From assembly GCA_004352715.1 (NCBI GenBank), contig SCFE01000064.1, positions 1,238,638-1,302,637 on the forward strand: 64,000 nucleotides of DNA, written 5' to 3'. A model generated the notes under the pieces. The model had not been told where the DNA came from, did no database searches, and was given only the letters and a program-made list of their open reading frames with translations. The stretch comes from Hofstenia miamia (taxonomy: Eukaryota > Xenacoelomorpha > Acoela). Below are positions 60,671 through 64,000 of this stretch, in pieces; the stretch's first letter is position 1; every line of letters begins with the position of its first letter. Made by a program: the position numbers and the translations under genes.

Positions 60671-62200
60671 TCAGTTAGCGATAAAAAGCGTAATGGGACA
60701 ATGATCACTTCCCATTACTGTGTTTCTAATGACGTTGTCTCCAACACTATCAATGAGCTTAGGAGAAACTAGCCAATAATCCAAGCGCCATCCAGTGTTG
60801 TTTGCGCGAGCGTTATTTCGATAGCTCCAAAACGAGTACGCTTGGGCTTTATCCTTATAGAAATGGCGAAATGAGTCGATAAGAGATGTACTTTTAAGAA
60901 GCTCTGTAAATCCCTTTCGCTCATCGTCATGGAAACCAGGTGTCTTGTTGCGATTGGATTTAGGATTGGCCAAATCGATTTCTTCATGTGCAACGTTTAA
61001 ATCGCCACAACACAAAACAGGTTTTTTATGTTCAAGGTCTTTAAGGAATTTAGTAAATGCAGGATCCCATTCCTCTGTTCTGTATTTAAGACGTTTCAAT
61101 CCTTGACCTTGAAAAAAACTGTTAGAATACAATTACAATGTATCAATAAAAACCTGACAATCGAATTTTTAGTTTTAGCATTACAAAAATGATTGTCCTT
61201 TGTTATTGATGCAATTACATGTAGCACTACATATTGAATGGTATTTAAAAAAGTCATATTAAAGTTATTCAGCAATAAACTTGTTCTGCTCTTTTAAGCA
61301 TTTCTTCATGTTCTGTAATTGCAATATTTATAGGAAAGTAGGTGATTGGCGATGGTTATTCAATCATTTTCGGAAATAGGCAGTTTTGCAGAGGGAAGGG
61401 GGAGCCTTTCAAATACGAAAAATTTATAGAAATAGTGCATTCAAAGACTAATTTTGTACCCAATTAAAAGCGTAGAATATTATATTTAAAAAAACACTTG
61501 CTATCTATTCTAAAGAATTAAGGGGAGCAACCGATGCTCAGAGTTGGTTTCTTACAATTGAACATCAGAAAAATATATTAATAAAAAGTGAATTTTTTGC
61601 AACCCTGAAACGCCCTTAAATTGAGCATTCACTATTGTATATGCAATTTGAATCGAAGATGATAAAACAACCATTTTTTGATGTCCATAAAGATCGACAA
61701 TAACTTTTTATTGAAGAATAACTAGGAAAGCCTTAAATACCTGAATTTGGCACATAAGCATTTACGACATAGAAATTGTCGTATTCTGCAGTGATAACTC
61801 TTCCTTCGCTATCGTGATCTTCATTATTTATTCCATACAAAACCGACAGAGGTTTAACCTTAGAATAAATTGCAGTTCCGGCGTAACCCTTTTTCACACC
61901 TTCATAGAAATAACGTTCGTAGCCATCAATTTTGCAGCTTTCAGGCAAGTCCTCTTCTGAACATTTAGTTTCTTGCAAGCACAATACATCGGGATTTTCT
62001 TGTAGGATATATTTCCAAGAGTCCTTAGCAATCCAAGCGCGAATTCCATTTACATTCCAAGATGATAATCTAAACTTTGCAGTCATTCCGCTTTTCGATT
62101 TATACGTTTGTGACCAATCAACAGTAGAATTATCAAGCTTTGCCACCTTGCTATCGCCGTCAGGTTGAGAGCTAGCTTTACGTTTAAGTTTCCTCACCAT
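60671..62200 (-). CDS. APEX1: AP endonuclease (exonuclease III family), two exons
   Basis: Exon 1 is 62200-61741 and exon 2 is 61107-60671 on the - strand; a GT-AG intron of 633 bases splits a Gly codon. The product is 298 aa (human APEX1 is 318). Catalytic blocks are all present: WNVNGIRAW (about residues 48-55), LCLQETKCSE with the metal-binding Glu, YVVNAYVPNSG, CCGDLNVAHEEIDLANPKSN with the Asp/Asn pair, GWRLDYWL, and GSDHCPIT at the C-terminus with the catalytic Asp-His. A basic, disordered N-terminus (VRKLKRKASSQ) may act as a nuclear localisation signal. The enzyme cuts DNA at abasic sites in base-excision repair in the nucleus. It lies upstream of ELOVL-B on the same strand, with about 0.9 kb between the coding regions. 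The gene looks intact. Confidence 0.93.
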
Positions 62201-62529
62201 CTAAACCAATCATACGTGATAACACAGAAATGGCATGCAGCCAATAAATTTAATCAATTGCGAATATACAAATGCAATCGTCCTCCAAAGTGTTAAGCTG
62301 AAATTATTAAATAAAAATTGTTGGTGTTAAATACTTGCTAAGCAAGAGAGCTGTTCTAATTAAAAAACAATCGTAAGAAATAGGTTCATTTATTGTATAT
62401 GGTTATCAATTTTGCGTCTTTAAACTATTGTCCTCGCCATTTGGGATCTGACACCGGTTAAACAGTTGTCAAAAGTACAAAATTTCAAATTTTCTCAATC
62501 ATCCATATATTTTAGAAACTACATTTAAT

Positions 62530-62922
62530 TTAGAAGCGATAAGCAATGAATGTTTCGAATAATGCCTTTAAAGTTTGGCGTAGAAAGGTACTTAGAGTAG
62601 CAGAGTAGCATACAGGGGGTTTCCCTCTGACGACCGGTTCATCTGAAAATGATGGATCCTTATTCTTGTTCCACTGAGCAATAGTCCTAGCAACAGTATT
62701 TGTTGAGAAGCCTAGCGCTTCAGCTACACGCTTCCGTACTGGTCTTTGAGATCCTGTCCTTCCTTCATGCTTTTCTTTAATGAAATACTGATGGACTCGC
62801 ACAATTAGAATTTTTTCAGCAGGGGAGAGCTCATGTTTGACAAACGGTATCTCGTCCATTATTGTCAACTGATAAAATCCAAATATAGCGTCGGAATAGC
62901 CTTGAATTGACCAATCTGACAA
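62530..62922 (-). pseudogene. Transposase-like helix-turn-helix fragment
   Basis: The frame reads LSPAEKILIVRVHQYFIKEK, then RPVRKRVAEALGFSTNTVAR, a helix-turn-helix arrangement like the DNA-binding N-terminus of Tc1/IS630-type DDE transposases of animals and fungi, followed by PSFSDEPVVRGKPP, the usual link to the catalytic domain. The catalytic DDE part is missing: after VRGKPP only 30 codons remain before the stop. It could also be the first exon of a small host protein. The family is inferred from general pattern only. Confidence 0.45.
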
Positions 62923-62929
62923 TGGTTAA

Positions 62930-63671
62930 AAAAACTCATACAAAAACTATAAAAGAAATATTCGGTTTCGATTGACGGTTCAGTTTTGCGTGTCCGATCC
63001 CATTTGGCAAGGACAATAGTATAATACATCATAATATACTAATACTAATACCATCAATGCCACTGAGGCATCTCTGGGAAAAATTAGGTAAGGTCTAGAC
63101 TGAATTTAAACATTAACACTCAATACTAATTATTAATACACAATTGTATAATTTCTATTACTGTACAAGCTTAAAAAAATCATCTTACAAATTGGCCAAC
63201 TGATATAGAATGTAACTAGCAGCAGAAAGGGGCACTTAGTCTCAATAGAAGGTGGATAAATGGTACAAGTTGAGACAGTAAGGGAAAGGCTACCACGTGT
63301 TAAAGAAATAGTAGAAGCAGAGGCATTAGGATTGAAGGTATATGTAAGTAGGCAACCTAAGTAATGCCAATTGGAGATAATTTTGGAGATGAGTAAGATG
63401 AACACAGATGAGGGCAAGAAGGCATTCAACAGTAGAAGAGCTAGAAATTCAATCAACGAATAGATGATGCTGAAACAATAAAGCGGTGAGAGGCGATAGC
63501 AATCAGAACTGAGAAAAACAACAAGCATCGGTGATGGAACACAGGAGAAAACAATGATGATGATAAAGTGTGTGGTCTAGATCTGATGAGAATGAAAAGT
63601 TGACGCTATATAAGTAATGAATTGCGACAATCGATCATATGAAAGCAGGGTGTGAATAGATGGCCCCATTG
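62930..63671. other. No gene seen; purine-rich on + strand
   Basis: From about 63160 to 63660 the + strand is markedly purine-rich. The long hydrophobic frame on - here is a by-product of that bias, not a believable protein. The window then ends in Ns (63672-64000). Confidence 0.4.
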
Positions 63672-64000
63672 NNNNNNNNNNNNNNNNNNNNNNNNNNNNN
63701 NNNNNNNNNNNNNNNNNNNNNNNNNNNNNNNNNNNNNNNNNNNNNNNNNNNNNNNNNNNNNNNNNNNNNNNNNNNNNNNNNNNNNNNNNNNNNNNNNNNN
63801 NNNNNNNNNNNNNNNNNNNNNNNNNNNNNNNNNNNNNNNNNNNNNNNNNNNNNNNNNNNNNNNNNNNNNNNNNNNNNNNNNNNNNNNNNNNNNNNNNNNN
63901 NNNNNNNNNNNNNNNNNNNNNNNNNNNNNNNNNNNNNNNNNNNNNNNNNNNNNNNNNNNNNNNNNNNNNNNNNNNNNNNNNNNNNNNNNNNNNNNNNNNN

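Noticed and set aside
63133-63528. 131-codon hydrophobic frame on -, looking like a membrane protein
   Set aside because: It mirrors a purine-rich + strand; there is no recognisable family, no splice context and codon use is explained by base bias.

Overview
The window looks like nuclear DNA of an AT-rich invertebrate animal. Its host genes are split by GT-AG introns, and it carries LINEs, Penelope-like elements (PLEs), a hAT transposon, a Polinton-type polymerase relic and a tyrosine-recombinase element, with many (TA)n microsatellites. There is no bacterial gene organisation. The species cannot be named from the sequence. It is a draft scaffold: a 1000-base gap at 35222-36221, a 111-base gap at 54168-54278, Ns from 63672 to the end, and about fifteen one- to three-base N joins. 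Many of those joins lie between nearly identical flanking copies, so several local duplications are probably assembly artefacts.

Four host genes can be rebuilt exon by exon. (1) A compact three-exon class A GPCR on + (17559-26465, 299 aa) has a 7.8-kb first intron full of repeats. (2) ELOVL-A, a six-exon ELOVL4-type fatty-acid elongase on - (27347-34907, 284 aa). (3) ELOVL-B, its paralogue on - (49475-59727, 275 aa); its four internal exons have exactly the lengths of those in ELOVL-A (188, 81, 172, 128 bases) and both proteins end in a KxKxx tail. (4) A two-exon AP endonuclease (APEX1 type) on - (60671-62200, 298 aa) lies just upstream of ELOVL-B.

Layout: 1-1979 unassigned; 1980-4078 an intron-split Polinton/Maverick-like polymerase B fragment, interrupted by a LINE; 3415-6840 LINE pieces on -, including a 2A (StopGo) peptide before the endonuclease; 7221-8010 a possible SGNH-fold ORF; 8283-8921 two tRNA-Leu-like relics (a third at 31832); 10140-11165 a decayed LINE RT; 14731-16720 a KRBA2/SCAND3-like integrase relic with a LINE inserted in it; 17559-26465 the GPCR, with LINE and PLE debris in intron 1; 27347-34907 ELOVL-A; 37058-40267 a broken hAT transposase; 40475-42650 a two-copy repeat; 43497-46060 a PLE/LINE mosaic; 46354-48062 a decayed tyrosine-recombinase gene flanked by arrays and hairpins of a GAGCGCGAG-type repeat; 48085-48717 a PLE reverse transcriptase with an inverted piece; 49475-59727 ELOVL-B with a LINE in its first intron; 60671-62200 the AP endonuclease; 62530-62922 a helix-turn-helix transposase-like fragment.

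The two elongases are probably ER enzymes that lengthen very-long-chain fatty acids, and the AP endonuclease acts in base-excision repair. Nothing suggests that these genes work as one pathway. The least ordinary items are the recombinase element with its flanking repeat family and the 2A-bearing LINE.
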